Shown: positions 36,001-44,807 of the stretch, one piece after another
Position numbering within the stretch: the first letter of the stretch is position 1
Layout of the letters: the number at the start of each line of letters is the position of its first letter
From: Paenibacillus helianthi
Lineage (GTDB): Bacteria > Bacillota > Bacilli > Paenibacillales > Paenibacillaceae
Assembly: GCF_001909055.1 (NCBI RefSeq)
Contig: NZ_LVWI01000034.1
Coordinates: 1 to 64,000 of the forward strand
Direction: 5' to 3'
DNA: 64,000 nucleotides
Program-made: the position numbers and the translations under genes
The notes under the pieces: model-generated
What the model was told of the DNA's origin: nothing
Database searches by the model: none
Seen by the model: the letters and a program-made list of their open reading frames with translations, nothing else

Positions 36001-39000
36001 GCTGAATGACCGGTGTAGTTGTAATGTTGGATGATGAGGAGCCTGAGAATACACCGGAGGTAAAGCTGACGGTTGACTGGTTGTTGATTTGTGAAGGAAT
36101 CGGCATTGTTATCTTCACCTCAAATGTTACGGCGACTGAGGCCCCGGGGCCCAGACTGCCGATTGGAATGCCGGCGGACGGGATTGATAGCGGCTGGGAG
36201 ACACCGCCCACAATTACGGTTCCGGAAATGAAGGCTGCATTCTCAGGCAAGGGATCACTGAGAATGATCTTGCTGACAGCAGCAATACTGTTGTTCGTCA
36301 GAACGGAGGTGAATGTTAGAATATCACCCGTAACGGCGTCAATGGCATTCACGCTTTTTACAATACTTACGTTAGGCGCGGAGACAGGAATGGAGAGTGT
36401 ATTCGATACGGAATTCCCCCCAAGCTGCCGGCCATCGGGCAGGGTGAAGCTGAAGGCAGCCGCCGCTGTATTAAGCAGCAGCTGGCCGGGTGGCAGCGCG
36501 GTAACTGTGACCAGGAATGAGACGGTAACACTGTCGCCTGGTGCGAGTGGTCCTACAGGAATGCCTGTGGCGGGATTGAATCCCGGCAGAGGCGTGCCAC
36601 CAATGGTCACGCTGTTTGCTTCGAATACTGCCTGCGGCGGCAGAGTGTCGGTCAAGTTCATCGTTGCGGCAATGTTCCCGGTATTACTGACAAGAATGGA
36701 ATAGGACAGGGAGCTGCCGACAGAGGCCTGTGCTGCATTCGCGCTTTTTTCAAGAACGATAACGGGGATGAACACTGCAGTGCTGATCGTATTTGACAGA
36801 GCGGCACCACTGAAAGAACCGGAAGTGAAAGAAGCGCTTGCCCTGTTCACAAGGACTGCCGGATTCGGCACGAAACTCACATTCACCTTAAAGGTTACAG
36901 TTGCCGTGGTACCTGCAGCGATGGTTCCAAGGCTAAAGCCGGCGCCAGGGTTAGCGGAGGGTAGCGGCGTCCCGTTGATGGTGACACTTCCGGCTACAAA
37001 TGCACCGCCAGTTGGAACCGGATCGGACAGGACCACGTTGTTCACAGGTACGCCACTGGGATTTTTGACAGCCACAGTGTAGGTGATATACTCCCCGACA
37101 GCAGCATTGGTAAGATTCACACTTTTGATCAGGGTGATGCCCGGTGCGGATACCGGAATACTCACCGTGCTGGACAAGCTTGTTCCAGAGAGGGAGCGCC
37201 CGCTCGGCAGTTGATAGGTGTAGTTGCTGCTGGCTTGATTCACTAGCACGGCTGGTGACGGAAGTGACTGCACCACTGTAAGGAAGGTAACAGTAACCGT
37301 TGCTCCAGGGCCCACAGCTCCCAGCGGTATCCCCACAGTGGGTGAATCCGATGGACGGACCACACCGTTGACGGTGACACTGCCGGGCACAAAGGCTGAT
37401 CCTGCCGGAATGTTGTCACTTAGAATAACTGTGGCAGCCAGATTCCCCGAATTCTGCATCTGCAGGGTGTAGAGAACATTCCCGCCTACAGTCGCACTGG
37501 CTGTATTCGCACTCTTATTGATCCCTATGACTGGCTGATAGACAGGCGTTGCCGTCGTATTGGATTGGGTGATCCCTGTAAACACACCGGAGCTGTAGGA
37601 TGCGGATGAGCGGTTTGAGAGCTGTGCAGGTGAAGGTACAGAGGTCACAGATACCTGAAAGGTAACGGTGACACTGGCGCCTGCTGCAATAGTACCTACA
37701 GTTATTCCCGTTCCAGGATCAGCAGACGGGCGCGAAGATCCGTTGACATTGACGCTTCCCGCAACAAAAGTGCTACCCGCCGGAAGCGGGTCAGACAATA
37801 TAAGATTGGTGACCTGGGCAATTCCATTATTGCTGATTATGGAGGTATATAGGAGGACGTCACCTACGGCAACATCAGGGAAGCTTGCGCTTTTTACGAT
37901 CACAACATTCGGCAGAGTAACAGGAATTGTAAGCGTGTTGGAAGCGGCTGATCCGGCCACCGTCCGGCCATCCGGTACCACAAAAGTATACGCGGCAGTT
38001 GCCTGGTCTACGAGCTGAGACGATGGAGAAAGACTATTTACCACTACCCGAAACTGGACGGTTGAGCTGCCTCCGGCAGCAATGACGCCGATGGCGATAC
38101 CTGAGGCTGGATTGCCTGCTACCGGGGTTCCGTTCACTGTGAAGCTTCCGGGCACATAGGAGCTGCCGGCGGGAATATTATCGGTTAGCGTAGTAGTTGC
38201 GCCAATATTACCCGTGTTAGCAATCTGCAGGGTATAAATAATTTGATCGCCGACAGTGGCATTTGTGGTGTTGGCGCTTTTGACAATGCCAAGGACCGGA
38301 GAGTATACCGGCAGAGAGTCAGTATTTGAAGGAATAACTCCAGTCAATATCGATCCGCCCGCTACGCTCTGGAACGTAAATGCGAGATTGGCCGTATTGG
38401 CAACAATCTGCGAAGGTGGCAATGAAGTGACTTTGGCTTGGTATGTAATGGTCACAGAGGTGCCGAGAGTCAAAGTCCCAAGGGGAATGCCTGCTGTTAT
38501 ATCATACATAGGCCTAGGTATACCGGCTACAACCACACTTCCGGTCACAAAAGTTAAGCCTGCCGGCAAGGCATCTGACAAAACGGCGCTGGTCGCACTG
38601 GCAGTGCCCGTATTGCTGACAGTTACGGTATAGGTCAACGTATCTCCGACGATGGTTCCCGCCGCATTTGAGCCTTTGGTTAAGGTGATTTTGGGAGCAT
38701 TGATGTCAATCTGCAGCGCATTTCCATTGACAACATAGGCATCGCCAGATGTGGTTAGGGTCAATAAGGCAGAAGACTGATTGTTGACGAGTCTCGCGGA
38801 GACATCGACATTGGTGATATCCCAGCCTTGACGTCCAGCAATGATGTTGGTTCCAGGACTGCCGTTGGTCTGATTGCGGGTCCCAAAGGTCCCGGTTGTA
38901 TTGAGCACACCGGCATCATTATTTATCTGTGAAGCAAAAAAGTTGGTGGCGAAGTTATTGGGGCCAGACAACGCTACCTGGGTAGAGGTAGTTGGACCAA

Positions 39001-39733
39001 ACAGCGCCTGATCTCCGGAACGGTTGGCATCTCCTTCCTGTGCGCTGAACAGAATTCTTCCGCCCAGTGCTCCTGACACAGGAGTCGCGAATCCAGTAAT
39101 GGTTGTGACCACAGGAGCAGAACTGGCCTGTACAAGCACAGCGCCTGCCCGGAGAGACATATTGCGGAAAGGAAGAGACGGATTCGAGTAAATAACGCCT
39201 AAGGTCCAGCCCGCATGATTCGCTGTAGTATCGCCAGTAATTACTATCGTACCGACTACACTGCCTGCGGTATAGCTTCCGGCCCCCCCTGTCTGAATAA
39301 TGCTGGTTACATTCGCGGAACGTACATAAGCGAAGCCTCCGCCGCCCAAATCGACAGAATTGCTGGTCGCTGCGTCCGGGGAGACACTGAAGAGAGTGCC
39401 CGCCGGCGTGGTGAAGGAGATCGGATTGTTAATGACAGAACTCAGGTTGACGGAACCGTTAATATAGGAGCCTGCCCAAATCAGCTCTGCATACAGCACT
39501 GTACTTCCTGAAGGTATTGACAGAATGGCGGCCGAGCTGTTGCTTGTATATAGATTTGTAGTTCCAGCGGGATAGGTTCCAAATGTGGAGGAAGTATTTA
39601 CTGTGGTAAACGCCCCGATACTATCTTGAGTGCCCGGTACACCAGTTGTTTCAGACCTGCTCAGGCCTAGCGTGTTGCCCGTGAAAGTGATGGCACCGGT
39701 CGCGTTAATTGTAGCCCGAACGACTAGAGGAAT
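33020..39733 (-). CDS. Giant DUF11 repeat protein with probable ATT start
   Basis: About 2237 residues. An N-terminal domain of about 340 residues (NATGAITFTGNTLGLSRS onward) is followed by 15 DUF11 repeats of about 125 residues. They alternate between a form with NTGN...PDGR and one with NNGI...SFTSG, so the DNA has a period of about 767 bp. The frame is open to an ATG at 39820, but that has no ribosome site and its first 29 residues look non-coding. AAGGAGG lies 8 bases before an ATT at 39733, which gives the family-like start MPLVVRATINATG. No signal peptide or anchor is seen. The last repeat is cut by the stop at 33020. A spore-surface or other non-Sec structural role is possible. Confidence 0.82.
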   Translation of the reverse strand: MPLVVRATINATGAITFTGNTLGLSRSETTGVPGTQDSIGAFTTVNTSSTFGTYPAGTTNLYTSNSSAAILSIPSGSTVLYAELIWAGSYINGSVNLSSVINNPISFTTPAGTLFSVSPDAATSNSVDLGGGGFAYVRSANVTSIIQTGGAGSYTAGSVVGTIVITGDTTANHAGWTLGVIYSNPSLPFRNMSLRAGAVLVQASSAPVVTTITGFATPVSGALGGRILFSAQEGDANRSGDQALFGPTTSTQVALSGPNNFATNFFASQINNDAGVLNTTGTFGTRNQTNGSPGTNIIAGRQGWDITNVDVSARLVNNQSSALLTLTTSGDAYVVNGNALQIDINAPKITLTKGSNAAGTIVGDTLTYTVTVSNTGTASATSAVLSDALPAGLTFVTGSVVVAGIPRPMYDITAGIPLGTLTLGTSVTITYQAKVTSLPPSQIVANTANLAFTFQSVAGGSILTGVIPSNTDSLPVYSPVLGIVKSANTTNATVGDQIIYTLQIANTGNIGATTTLTDNIPAGSSYVPGSFTVNGTPVAGNPASGIAIGVIAAGGSSTVQFRVVVNSLSPSSQLVDQATAAYTFVVPDGRTVAGSAASNTLTIPVTLPNVVIVKSASFPDVAVGDVLLYTSIISNNGIAQVTNLILSDPLPAGSTFVAGSVNVNGSSRPSADPGTGITVGTIAAGASVTVTFQVSVTSVPSPAQLSNRSSASYSSGVFTGITQSNTTATPVYQPVIGINKSANTASATVGGNVLYTLQMQNSGNLAATVILSDNIPAGSAFVPGSVTVNGVVRPSDSPTVGIPLGAVGPGATVTVTFLTVVQSLPSPAVLVNQASSNYTYQLPSGRSLSGTSLSSTVSIPVSAPGITLIKSVNLTNAAVGEYITYTVAVKNPSGVPVNNVVLSDPVPTGGAFVAGSVTINGTPLPSANPGAGFSLGTIAAGTTATVTFKVNVSFVPNPAVLVNRASASFTSGSFSGAALSNTISTAVFIPVIVLEKSANAAQASVGSSLSYSILVSNTGNIAATMNLTDTLPPQAVFEANSVTIGGTPLPGFNPATGIPVGPLAPGDSVTVSFLVTVTALPPGQLLLNTAAAAFSFTLPDGRQLGGNSVSNTLSIPVSAPNVSIVKSVNAIDAVTGDILTFTSVLTNNSIAAVSKIILSDPLPENAAFISGTVIVGGVSQPLSIPSAGIPIGSLGPGASVAVTFEVKITMPIPSQINNQSTVSFTSGVFSGSSSSNITTTPVIQPQISLVKSPDAFNKTIGDTVIYSIIVNNTGNLTANVTLTDNIPDGTEFDPNSVIVGGFPQPGSAPDTGIAVGIVAPGASVTVSFTVIIVSLPSPQQIVNQASATFTFTPPDGRLLTGTALSNVVTIGVSAPNVAVVKSTTSTSVAIGDTIPYSVNITNNGIDPVNNIILSDPPPPGTAFVPGSVSVNGVLFPNANPATGISIGTLAIGASAIVSYSVTVVSLPASVSINNQATVTYTSGVSFSGSVFSNLVSVPVYQPIIAAVKSASTMNATVGDTVTYFLAVSNTGNYGANLTITDNIPAGTIFVPNSVLINGSPLPQADPSTGIAAGIVTPGGTVTVAFSVVITSLPNPQVLVNQGTVAYSFTLPDGRTLGGSVLSNTITFPVSNPNLAVVKTTITTATTIGDTITYSVTLTNNGIAAVNNAVFTDALPAGTTFVTGSVLVNGVARPATSPATGVTIGTIAPGASVTVGFNVTVTSLPATGLLNNQSSVSFTSGALSSVGFSNIQTTPVYQPVISAAKSSSSVNATVGDTITYTVNVSNQGNYPANATLTDTIPAGSTLLANSVLINGSPSPGSDPATGILLGSIAAGASLSVVFSVVIDTLPVSQQLTNQATVSYAYTLPDARTFNQTSLSNINQISVSSPNVLVAKTTVATDAVIGDTISYSISVTNSGITPVNNTVLSDPIPAGASFVSGSVVVDGTPLPGANPANGISLGTVAPGATIQVTFSILVNTLPTPAILNNQASVSFTSGAFSGASYSNTLATPVYQPFINIVKTADTTNATVGDTVTYFLNITNTGNLAANVTITDTIPPGAVFIPNSVIVNGVSQPGADPASGLNVGSVAPGATITVTITLQVTVASLPSPQQLVNQAASTFTFSPPDGRLLSGSSLSNKLVIPVSSPDVTAVKSTPVIDAVVGDIITYTIVVTNNGIVPVNNVVVVDPIPEGSQFVTGSVTVDGAARPGASPATGIVIGTVAPGASSTTTFQVRVIQT

Positions 39734-39899
39734 GATTTTCACCTCCTTATAAAGAAGATACAGTATGTTATGACAACAATAAAAAAGGCAGACCGCTCGT
39801 TTTTTGAGAACGGTATGCATTTTATTCGGTTTGTTATTAGCCTATGACAGAATGTGGTAATAATTGTTTGTTATGGGCACATAATTAAGTTTATCTTGT

Positions 39900-40538
39900 C
39901 TATTCTGTGATCGGTCTTCTCCGGGCGAGCAGGGCGCGGGGTTCAGGGTAGGCTTTGCGGCTCATGTCTTCGAGCTCTTCAGCAGTTATTGGTTTTTTAA
40001 TCACCGCAAAATGGTACATAATTTCATGAACGACATTGGACTGCAGCGTCTTCAGAATCTCCAGTTCCTCGGCTTCATAAAGAATGTCGTCAAAAGGATA
40101 CTGATAGAACAGCTCCATCCGAAGCAGCCGATAGTCAAAGGGTGGCGCAGGCACCGGATAATCGGGGATTTCCGGAGAGACGGCTCCGGAGGAAGGCTGG
40201 AAAAAGCTGCCCGTTAAATGGCGGGGAGTATACTCGTCGAATTTCTGCTTGAACAGAGGATTAGAAATGTGGGGGAAACTGTGGGCATAAGGGGCCAGAA
40301 TACAAACAACAGCTTTGTGGGTGCTGATCCGGTAGATTTCCGCCATTACGGCAAATAAATTGTCCACATACGGCAGCACACGGCTGGCCATAACAAATTC
40401 TGCAGTATTGTCCGGCAGTGGAATTCCCGTATTAATATTGCACACGATATCCACTCCGGGGCAACCTTCACGGCCGATTCCCAGATAACCAGATTCTTTG
40501 CCGGAACCGCAGCCGATATCTATTTTCAAGGAAATCAC
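39900..40538 (-). CDS. Class I SAM-dependent methyltransferase
   Basis: The 212-residue protein opens with LKIDIGCGSGKESGYLGIG, the glycine-rich SAM-binding motif. It continues with VDIVCNINTGIPLPDNTAEFV, the acidic-loop region of small methyltransferases (type 11-like). The C-terminal part has no recognised substrate domain. It is upstream of the DUF11 genes on the same strand with a gap of about 170 bases. A link with them, for example modification of the repeat proteins, is only a guess. Confidence 0.75.
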   Translation of the reverse strand: MISLKIDIGCGSGKESGYLGIGREGCPGVDIVCNINTGIPLPDNTAEFVMASRVLPYVDNLFAVMAEIYRISTHKAVVCILAPYAHSFPHISNPLFKQKFDEYTPRHLTGSFFQPSSGAVSPEIPDYPVPAPPFDYRLLRMELFYQYPFDDILYEAEELEILKTLQSNVVHEIMYHFAVIKKPITAEELEDMSRKAYPEPRALLARRRPITE

Positions 40539-40743
40539 TCCTTCAGGGTCATTCTAAAAAAGGCTCTTCACCATTGTATTAATTTTGCAGCATGCTGCGT
40601 CCGGCGAATGCCTATCCAAGTTGTAAACGGTCCAATCTATATAGCAGAAAGTTTATGCAACCCGGGCGAAGGGTTATTCGTTAATAAGAGTAAGCCTAGC
40701 CAGGCGATTCGATTACCGTTTCACCAATGAGGAGGCAGTCAAC

Positions 40744-41682
40744 ATGAAATCACAACGTAAACTACCTGTTCTGGCGGCAACTGCTGTATTAATGCTGGCT
40801 ATAACCGCATGCAGCGGTAATACCCCGGCCGAGGCTCCGATAGAGCCTTCGTCCACCGCCTCTCCCTCTCCGGCACAGAGCACGGCATCACCGTCACCAA
40901 GCCCTTCGACTGAACCCAGTTCTTCTTCTGCAACTGAACCCAGTTCATCTCCTGCACAGGAAGCAAAGATGATTCACGGTACAGGAATCTATGTCGGACA
41001 GATTGATAATCACTCGGTAGAGATCAAGACAGAAGAAGGAGCAACATCATTTGAGCTTGGTGCGGGGCTGGAGCAGTCTCTAGAGACCTTAAATATGGAT
41101 GATCCTGTAGTCTTCGAATATGCCAAGCGAAGTGTAGAAGGAGACTCCTCCATTTCACAGCGGGTGCTGTCGAAGCTGGAAAAGTCTGCGGAGAGCGGAA
41201 GCGCAGCACCTTCAACAGGTAGACTCGCCAAGACGAAGACATTCAAGCTGACGCTGGAGGGCATGGAGGAAGAAAAGACGGCGACCCTGGCGACTGGAGC
41301 GGGATATTCACTCTATGTATTCGATATCTTCACGTTTGATGCGAAGACTGGCAAGCTGGCAATGAAAGTTGATCCCGGGTATTACGCCGAGATTACCAAG
41401 CTGCCCTCCGACTTCAATCTCGATGCCCTTCAACTGGAGGGTGAGGAGGAGCTGGCTTCTACTGGCAAAGTGACTGCACTTGGTCAAAAGGAGCGTGACC
41501 AGCGGATGACCGGCATCCGGCTCTATCTTACTGCTATGGGATCCGATTTGACCCGGGAGTATGTGGTGAAGGAAATGGACGGGCAGGGATATGTCATCAA
41601 GCTGAACATTCCGCAGCGGGAGGCTTCAGAGGGATTTGGACCGCATGTCTATGCTTCGCTGGACAGTATGGTCAGCCGGTAA
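40744..41682 (+). CDS. Putative lipoprotein with Ser/Pro-rich linker
   Basis: The 312-residue product has a lipoprotein signal ending in AITAC (C23) and a low-complexity Ser/Pro/Thr linker (about 30-72) that would span the wall. A folded domain follows with no family that I recognise (TGIYVGQIDNHSVEIKTEEG, LTLEGMEEEKTATLATGAGY, LTAMGSDLTREYVVKEM). The two halves of that domain may be related beta-structures. It is expressed alone, with a convergent neighbour downstream. Confidence 0.8.
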   Translation: MKSQRKLPVLAATAVLMLAITACSGNTPAEAPIEPSSTASPSPAQSTASPSPSPSTEPSSSSATEPSSSPAQEAKMIHGTGIYVGQIDNHSVEIKTEEGATSFELGAGLEQSLETLNMDDPVVFEYAKRSVEGDSSISQRVLSKLEKSAESGSAAPSTGRLAKTKTFKLTLEGMEEEKTATLATGAGYSLYVFDIFTFDAKTGKLAMKVDPGYYAEITKLPSDFNLDALQLEGEEELASTGKVTALGQKERDQRMTGIRLYLTAMGSDLTREYVVKEMDGQGYVIKLNIPQREASEGFGPHVYASLDSMVSR

Positions 41683-41711
41683 TTCCGTACTGGGCTGCAG
41701 TTTACACTAGG

Positions 41712-41757
41712 AAAAAAAGGGCCGCTTCCGAATAAAATCGGGGCGGCCTCTTCTTTG
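41712..41757. terminator. Bidirectional terminator
   Basis: AGGGCCGC, then CCGA, pairs with TCGG and GCGGCCTCTT, with A and T runs outside. It serves the lipoprotein gene and the convergent membrane-protein gene. Confidence 0.7.
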
Positions 41758-41777
41758 GAATGGGTAAGTGTTTGGCC

Positions 41778-42179
41778 TCAGGCTGAACCGGCATTAACGA
41801 GTACGGTGGCAATCATCAGCATGAACAGCAGCAGAATGACTCCATTAATTATAGTGCCGATGACAGCAAGTACCCTGCGGCGCTTGCGGAGGGTAAGTCC
41901 GATTATGCCGATTACAGCCCCGATCACATTAACCGCTGCCAGGACGAGTACAGACATTCCCAGGTAAAAGATAGACTCTGCAGAATTGGTAATGAAAGAG
42001 TCGCTTCCACCTGTGACGGAGGAGACGTTAGCACCTACAACGACAAAGGCAATAATATAGCCGGCAAGGGTAATCAGGGCGATAACAAACGAGGCAATAC
42101 CGGGGCCGGAATGTTTGAAATCCCGAGGGTTTTCTTCATACAGAACTTGCTCTTCTTGTGGCGGAGAATAATCGTCCAT
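41778..42179 (-). CDS. Small membrane protein (DUF4190-like)
   Basis: The 133-residue protein has a charged N-terminus (MDDYSPPQEEQVLYEENPRD) and then three hydrophobic segments (about 30-50, 70-95 and 103-128) separated by short basic stretches such as LRKRRR. AAGGAG lies 8 bases before the ATG at 42179, so this is preferred over an upstream ATG in the same frame. It resembles the loose DUF4190 class of unknown function. Confidence 0.75.
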   Translation of the reverse strand: MDDYSPPQEEQVLYEENPRDFKHSGPGIASFVIALITLAGYIIAFVVVGANVSSVTGGSDSFITNSAESIFYLGMSVLVLAAVNVIGAVIGIIGLTLRKRRRVLAVIGTIINGVILLLFMLMIATVLVNAGSA

Positions 42180-42352
42180 GTGAGGCACTCCTTGTATCCT
42201 ATTTGATATAAATGATGGTAGTACCCACTTTTCCATAAGATGGCGGCAAATGCAAGCCCGGTTTGCAAAATGTTCCAAACTTACGGCTGCTGGAAATACA
42301 ATGTCCAGTTACGGTAAGATAGGAGAAGTTCAATAGAAGGAGCTGTGTATCC

Positions 42353-42730
42353 ATGCAACGAAGATTTATAGCCTATGGAGCCTTGCTGGTCATGCTGTCT
42401 GTCGGCATAGGCGCGTTCGGAGCGCATCTGCTTAAAACTGTGATCAGTGAAGACTACCTGAAGGTCTACGAGACCGGTGTGCATTATCACATGATTCATG
42501 CGCTTGGACTGATTCTCATTGGGCTGGCGGCAGGTCAATGGGGGGAGAGCTCACGTCTGCGCTTAGCGGGACGGCTGCTGATGCTGGGGATTATTTTCTT
42601 CTCCGGCAGCTTGTACATGCTGAGTATTACCGGCATTAAGGTGCTCGGAGCGATTACTCCTCTTGGCGGGGTATGTTTTATTGCCGGGTGGCTTTGTCTG
42701 GCTTGGGAAGCTTTTTCACGAAAAGATTGA
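42353..42730 (+). CDS. DUF423 family membrane protein
   Basis: The 125-residue protein has four predicted membrane helices. It shows the family features GIGAFGAHLLK near the start, GVHYHMIHALGLILIG in the middle and SITGIKVLGAITPLGG near the end. The family includes Bacillus YwdK, whose function is unknown. A strong hairpin terminator follows. Confidence 0.9.
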   Translation: MQRRFIAYGALLVMLSVGIGAFGAHLLKTVISEDYLKVYETGVHYHMIHALGLILIGLAAGQWGESSRLRLAGRLLMLGIIFFSGSLYMLSITGIKVLGAITPLGGVCFIAGWLCLAWEAFSRKD

Positions 42731-42759
42731 TGGATACTCAGAACGAAGACCATAAAAAT

Positions 42760-42810
42760 ACAAACAAGCACCTGCCCCGAAGATTCCTTCCGGGACAGGT
42801 GCTTGTTTGT
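42760..42810. terminator. Bidirectional hairpin terminator
   Basis: ACAAACAAGCACCTG pairs perfectly with CAGGTGCTTGTTTGT, with a further CCCG/CGGG inside. It lies between convergent genes. Confidence 0.75.
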
Positions 42811-42833
42811 CTGGTGGTGAAGGTGTACATGGT

Positions 42834-43370
42834 CTACGAAAATTCGTCGATTTCATTGAGCTTGAACGTATACACTTGCTTCTCATCCACATGATATACA
42901 CTGAGTGAATTGGCGGCTTCATCAAAATTCAGGATACGGCAGGGCATAGACACCTGTTTGCCGTGCCGGTTAGCGCGGAGCCGGACCAGTTGGTTGTTCT
43001 GAATGTATAGTCTGATTTTACCGTACGCATCTGCAGGAGTTGCCGCAGTTGTAGCCGCAGGTGTGACTGCGGGGACATTCTTGGGTTCAGGATTTTCAGC
43101 CTGCTTACCCGGTTGCTTCACTGGCAATTTAAAAGGTACATGAGCAGCCGTGGCGGGTTCCTGCTTCAGTGCAAGCTTCGCGGACCGGAGGAGGTTATCA
43201 ATTGTTTTTCCGAGCTCAAGACCTGAGTTAATGTTGAAATCCGTGATTTTCTCATTGCTGTTCAACATTTCAAGCAAGTATTGCAGTGCAAGCGGGTTAG
43301 TACGGGCGTTGATCAGGATGTCGACATTGAATAAATAATTGCCGTCCGTGTGTTGTAGTTTCTTGTCCAT
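42834..43370 (-). CDS. Hypothetical protein
   Basis: The 178-residue protein is of unrecognised family. An N-terminal part (about 1-75) reads as a small alpha/beta domain (YLFNVDILINARTNPLALQY). An Ala/Thr/Pro linker follows (about 85-115), then a basic beta-rich domain (about 118-178: GKIRLYIQNNQLVRLRANRH). The ATG at 43370 follows GGGGGA at short spacing and is preferred to one nine codons upstream. No signal peptide or membrane helix is seen. Confidence 0.7.
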   Translation of the reverse strand: MDKKLQHTDGNYLFNVDILINARTNPLALQYLLEMLNSNEKITDFNINSGLELGKTIDNLLRSAKLALKQEPATAAHVPFKLPVKQPGKQAENPEPKNVPAVTPAATTAATPADAYGKIRLYIQNNQLVRLRANRHGKQVSMPCRILNFDEAANSLSVYHVDEKQVYTFKLNEIDEFS

Positions 43371-43589
43371 AAATCCCCCAGCTTTGTCAGTAGACACTAT
43401 TGAAAATACTATTTTAAAAGTATATAAACTATACCATTAATTAATGAATAAGCATATACCTCCTTATTGGGAAATCAGGACTATTGACCCTCATTTAGCG
43501 GAGAACTAGTCCTTCATCCGCACACTGATCCCCAATAAAGCATACACATACAACGTGATGGAGGATCAAGAACAAGGAGGTCATGTTGG

Positions 43590-43892
43590 TTGGTTACCAT
43601 GGAGCCTGTTGTCGTAGGTGGTCATGTAATGATTGGTGTCGAAGTAAAGCTTCCCAAGACTACGCTGCTGTCGATCAGCACGGATAAAGGGTATATCATG
43701 TGCGGAGCGCTTGACGTGGGGTTGCTCAATGGAACGCTTAGCGACCGCAGGATTATAGCAGCCCGGGCCGTTGGTGTGCGGACATTGCCGCAGCTTCTGT
43801 CTGCACCTATGGAGTCCGTAACCATAGAAGCTGAGAAGCTGGGAATTGTACCGGGAATGACCGGGGCGGAGGCCTTGCTTCTTATGCTGTAA
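43590..43892 (+). CDS. DUF1805 protein (YunC-like)
   Basis: The 100-residue protein is full length for DUF1805, with VEVKLPKTTLLSISTDKGYI and MCGALDVGLLN. In Bacillus, yunC lies beside yunD; here the yunD-like gene is about 18 kb away. AAGGAGG at 43574-43580 sits 9 bases before a TTG at 43590 but 18 before the in-frame ATG at 43599, so TTG is the better start. The function is unknown. Confidence 0.85.
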   Translation: MVTMEPVVVGGHVMIGVEVKLPKTTLLSISTDKGYIMCGALDVGLLNGTLSDRRIIAARAVGVRTLPQLLSAPMESVTIEAEKLGIVPGMTGAEALLLML

Positions 43893-43925
43893 GCTGCTCT
43901 CACCCTGCCCGGTACTTTATTAAGG

Positions 43926-43946
43926 GAGGCCTCCGGGCCTCTTTTT
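43926..43946 (+). terminator. Terminator after the DUF1805 gene
   Basis: GAGGCC pairs with GGGCCTC around TCC and runs into TTTTTG. Confidence 0.6.
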
Positions 43947-44084
43947 GCTGCTTCCACCGCTTCAGTCCAAAGTTGATACTTCTGGAAAAGCATAAGCCGG
44001 ACAGGCTTGGCTCATCCTACAGAATAAGCCATCAACAAGGAAGGCGTTCAGACTTGGTGTCTTGCACCAGAAAGGATATTTCAT

Positions 44085-44110
44085 GTTTCGTCTCCAGTAT
44101 GAAAGGGTAA
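44085..44110 (+). promoter_or_regulatory. SigB-like promoter upstream of dps
   Basis: GTTTCG (44085-44090), a 14-base spacer and GGGTAA (44105-44110) match the general-stress sigma-B consensus GTTT-N12-15-GGGTAW. It is 75 bases upstream of dps, whose Bacillus counterpart is under SigB. Confidence 0.5.
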
Positions 44111-44185
44111 ATTCAGTATAGACAACTGCATGCCGGACCATGGACAGGCAGCCGGCTAAATTATGGATAAGGAAGGGATATTACA

Positions 44186-44647
44186 ATGGCTAAAGCATCT
44201 GGCAAAGTCAACACAACTTCACTCGAACAAGTACTCAACCGTGAGGTTGCAAACCTGAACGTACTATACGTCAAAATTCATAATTATCACTGGTATGTGA
44301 AAGGAGAGCAATTCTTCTCCCTGCACGTGAAATTTGAAGAACTGTATGATGATGTTACCCTCAAAATGGATGAGGTGGCTGAACGTCTGCTGAGCATCAA
44401 GGGCAGTCCGGCGGCTACCATGAAAGAATATCTTGAACTGGCTACCATTCAGGAAGCTACAGGCAAAGAAGATACCCGCGGCATGGTTCAGACCCTGATT
44501 GAAGACTTCGCCACCGTGGCCGAAGAGCTTACTGAAGGCATTGAGCTGGCCGAGCAGGTGAGTGATCAGCCAACGGCCGATTTGTTCATCAAAATCCGCA
44601 GCGATTTGGAGAAAAACCAATGGATGCTGCGTTCTTTCCTGGGCTGA
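44186..44647 (+). CDS. dps: Dps family DNA-protection / iron-storage protein
   Basis: The 153-residue protein matches the Dps four-helix fold. The inter-subunit ferroxidase residues are in IHNYHWYVKG and FFSLHVKFEELYDDV. Dps dodecamers oxidise Fe(II) with peroxide and mineralise it, limiting hydroxyl radical damage to DNA. The N-terminus is short and weakly basic (MAKASGKV), so direct DNA binding is uncertain. A SigB-like promoter lies upstream, and the suf iron-sulfur operon lies next downstream behind a terminator. Confidence 0.95.
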   Translation: MAKASGKVNTTSLEQVLNREVANLNVLYVKIHNYHWYVKGEQFFSLHVKFEELYDDVTLKMDEVAERLLSIKGSPAATMKEYLELATIQEATGKEDTRGMVQTLIEDFATVAEELTEGIELAEQVSDQPTADLFIKIRSDLEKNQWMLRSFLG

Positions 44648-44683
44648 TCATCCATTGCGAATAATCGCATCTACAATAGAAGT

Positions 44684-44714
44684 AAAGCCTCCAGTGCGGG
44701 GGCTTTCTTTTTTG
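44684..44714 (+). terminator. Terminator after dps
   Basis: AAAGCCTCC pairs with GGGGGCTTT around AGTGC and is followed by CTTTTTTG. Confidence 0.8.
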
Positions 44715-44807
44715 ATTTTTTTCAAATACAAGACTTTAAATGATTACATGGATTGAAAATAGATATTTGTAAAAAAACATGGTTTGTAATAAAATTAGTG
44801 AGAATCA

